The notes below the pieces were generated by a model. It saw nothing but the letters and a program-made list of their open reading frames with translations, had not been told where the DNA came from and did not search any database. From a virus, in the IMG/VR virus record IMGVR_UViG_3300033153_009329, positions 1 through 39,325 of that record: a stretch of 39,325 bases of DNA. The stretch is one strand, 5' to 3'. The position numbers and the translations under genes are program-made. Of this stretch, positions 38,327-39,325 are shown piece after piece (positions within the stretch are counted from its first letter, which is position 1; every line of letters starts with the position of its first letter).

Positions 38327-38507
38327 AACCTACCCATTGGTATTAGTAAAGGCATTATCTCTTGTTACGCAAAAACCTTGGCATCCTCTGGGGTTTTCTG
38401 GGATATGTCTTTACCTTCTTTATTATATTCTATTTAAAAAAAAAGAAAAAGATGGTGTTGAGGGGGGTGGATTTTGGGGGTTTTTAAAATCTAGCAAAGA
38501 GCGCGCG
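38327..38507. other. Non-coding stretch before the origin
   Basis: No gene seen. It holds a weak stem, AAAACC with GGTTTT (38372-38397), that could end the early operon, then a purine-rich stretch with GGGGGG and GGGGG runs around 38461-38480, and GCGCGCG at 38501. The sharp change in base composition marks the border of the replicon. Confidence 0.4.
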
Positions 38508-38549
38508 TAATATTAATATTTTATATTATTATTTAATATTAATATTTTA
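38508..38549. repeat. AT-rich direct repeats of the origin
   Basis: TAATATTAATATTTTA occurs at 38508-38523 and again at 38534-38549, with only A/T between. Such repeats serve as the DNA unwinding element of iteron origins. It lies about 40 bases upstream of the first iteron. Confidence 0.75.
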
Positions 38550-38587
38550 GGGGCGAAATTTGGCAATAGAATCATGGACTTCCAGAA

Positions 38588-38820
38588 CGAACTATCACAT
38601 ATTGTCTACAAAAAAGGGCGGAACTATCACATATTGTCTACAAAAAAGGGCGGAACTATCACATATTGTCTACAAATATTTTCTTAAATTTGTCTCTGTA
38701 CAGCAGTTATTAACAGGTTATCCACAGGATGTTAGTATTTTGATGAAATATTGTACAAAAACAGGCGGAACTATCACACATTGATAACGAACTATCACAC
38801 ATTCACACATTCACACATTC
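38588..38820 (+). other. Iteron origin of replication
   Basis: Five copies of GAACTATCAC start at 38589, 38621, 38653, 38768 and 38789. The first three are part of exact 32-bp units (GAACTATCACATATTGTCTA then CAAAAAAGGGCG), so they sit on one side of the helix. The last two are 21 bases apart and continue ACATT. A series of ACACATTC repeats follows (38796-38820). A DnaA box lies between the two groups. This is the layout of Rep_3 replicons, where Rep monomers bind iterons and dimers link origins to limit copy number. Confidence 0.93.
38718..38726 (+). promoter_or_regulatory. DnaA box
   Basis: TTATCCACA is a perfect match to the bacterial DnaA box consensus. It lies between the third and fourth iterons. 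It indicates that initiation uses host DnaA along with Rep. Confidence 0.85.
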
Positions 38821-38925
38821 GCAGATAATATATTACCCCGTTTAGTGGTAAAATTACTAGATTTGGCAACTAAATGGAGAAATATTGCACAAAATCAGCC
38901 TAAACTATTCATTTTTGTATACTAA

Positions 38926-39006
38926 ACCATAAGTTCATATGGTAAAAAAGCACTTATATGAAAAAAACAAGTAAAATAAATGCTTTTTAAAATTGCGTGT
39001 GATAGT
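38926..39006. promoter_or_regulatory. rep control region with dyad and reversed iteron
   Basis: A dyad ACCATA-AGTTCA-TATGGT lies at 38926-38943, and a reversed iteron core, GTGTGATAGT (reverse of ACTATCACAC), at 38997-39006, 45 bases before the rep start. In iteron plasmids Rep dimers bind such a site to repress their own gene. TAGTAT near 39003 might be the -10 box, though no good -35 is seen. A GTATAC at 38917 resembles the early-operon motif. Confidence 0.6.
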
Positions 39007-39050
39007 ATTGTTTTTCAGCATAAGTTAAGTTTTGATTATCAGGGGAAAAC

Positions 39051-39325
39051 ATGAAAAGTGAGAAAAAAATTATGATAGCTAATGAATTAATCAGCGCAAA
39101 TTACACAACATCTTATTCACTTCAAGAACAACGAGCACTCTTATGGGTAATCACAAAATTAAAAAAAGGAGATATTGACTTAGTTGAGAAAAAATTAGAT
39201 AAGGAAATGAGCATTCCTTTAACTGATTTTTCGGAATTCATGGGAATCGACAAAAACCAAGCTTATCGAGACTCAAAAAAAATATTCAAAGCATTGTCAC
39301 GTAAAACCATTGAGCTAAAAAATGA
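39051..39325 (+). CDS. rep: Replication initiator Rep, N-terminal part
   Basis: The first 91 codons of the initiator, open to the window end. The start follows a CAGGGGAAAAC ribosome site. The text KKIMIANELISANYTTSYSL followed by QEQRALLWVITKLKKG is the classic N-terminus of Rep_3 proteins, where N-x-L-x-x-A then L-s-x-x-E-Q-R begins the first winged helix. SIPLTDFSEFMGIDKNQAYR follows, the helix-turn-helix of that domain. The protein continues at the window start: the last codons read ELKN and join DVKKNHW there when the 13 shared bases are merged. The origin lies immediately upstream. Confidence 0.9.
   Translation, partial: MKSEKKIMIANELISANYTTSYSLQEQRALLWVITKLKKGDIDLVEKKLDKEMSIPLTDFSEFMGIDKNQAYRDSKKIFKALSRKTIELKN
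39313..39325 (+). repeat. Terminal overlap with window bases 1-13
   Basis: AGCTAAAAAATGA is found at both ends. Merging gives an open Rep frame; simply abutting the ends gives an early stop. A 12-base partial copy also occurs at 61-72, so the join could in principle be at that point, which would shorten Rep by 20 residues. Confidence 0.85.

Noticed and set aside
38461-38492. G-quadruplex in the G-rich stretch before the origin
   Set aside because: Only two long G runs plus short ones are present on one strand, too few for a convincing four-run pattern.
38588-38820. Regular repeats as a CRISPR array
   Set aside because: The 32-bp units are adjacent without unique spacers, and lie by a DnaA box upstream of rep, so they are iterons. 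No cas genes.

Overview
This window looks like the complete genome, opened inside one gene, of a circular phage-plasmid: a podovirus-type virion module of the Salmonella phage P22 kind carried on an iteron plasmid replicon. The last 13 bases repeat the first 13. Closing the circle on that overlap joins an N-terminal reading frame at the right end (39051-39325) to a C-terminal frame at the left end (1-503) without a stop. The result is one Rep_3/RepB-type initiator of about 254 residues. The deduced circle is about 39,312 bp. The DNA is clearly AT-rich. The P22-like gene order, the ATTA-rich consensus-like promoters and the perfect DnaA box fit an AT-rich gammaproteobacterial host, but no gene fixes the species.

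Layout. (1) Right end and left start: an origin at 38508-38826 (AT-rich direct repeats, five iterons, DnaA box) followed by rep across the junction. (2) Rightward early region, 522-9181: small membrane proteins, a CAU tRNA, a YdaS/Cro-like regulator, short helical proteins, a YqaJ exonuclease plus RecT annealing pair, several families of unknown paralogues, and a PDDEXK Holliday-junction-resolvase-like nuclease. It ends at two terminators (9160-9249). (3) Leftward late operon, 35133 down to 9418. In order of transcription it holds a small-terminase candidate, six unknown genes, large terminase, portal, scaffold, coat, gp4-like and gp10-like tail proteins, a needle-position protein, three gp7/gp20/gp16-like ejection proteins, a five-gene tail fibre cluster, and lysis genes (endolysin, 3TM holin, XhlA-like protein). 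(4) A second rightward early operon, 35465-38326, with unknown small proteins.

How it may work. YqaJ, RecT and the resolvase form a recombination set. Rep and host DnaA would maintain the molecule as a plasmid. No integrase, partition (ParA/ParB), primase or helicase gene was seen. Four rightward promoters share TTGAC-type -35 boxes and a TACTAC/TATATA operator-like motif, so they may be controlled together, perhaps by the YdaS-like protein. The late operon appears to start at one leftward promoter (TTACCA-N17-TATAAT) overlapped by a 15-bp palindrome.

The most striking feature is a 115-bp direct repeat (112 of 115 identical) at 8896-9010 and 35993-36107. It brackets the whole late operon. 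The left copy is a broken fragment fused out of frame to the resolvase gene; the right copy lies in intact genes. Homologous recombination between the copies would cut out a circle of about 27.1 kb with all virion genes and leave a plasmid of about 12.2 kb with rep, origin, recombination genes and tRNA. The genome is therefore built as a detachable virion cassette on a plasmid, which may be a route between phage-plasmid and plain plasmid.
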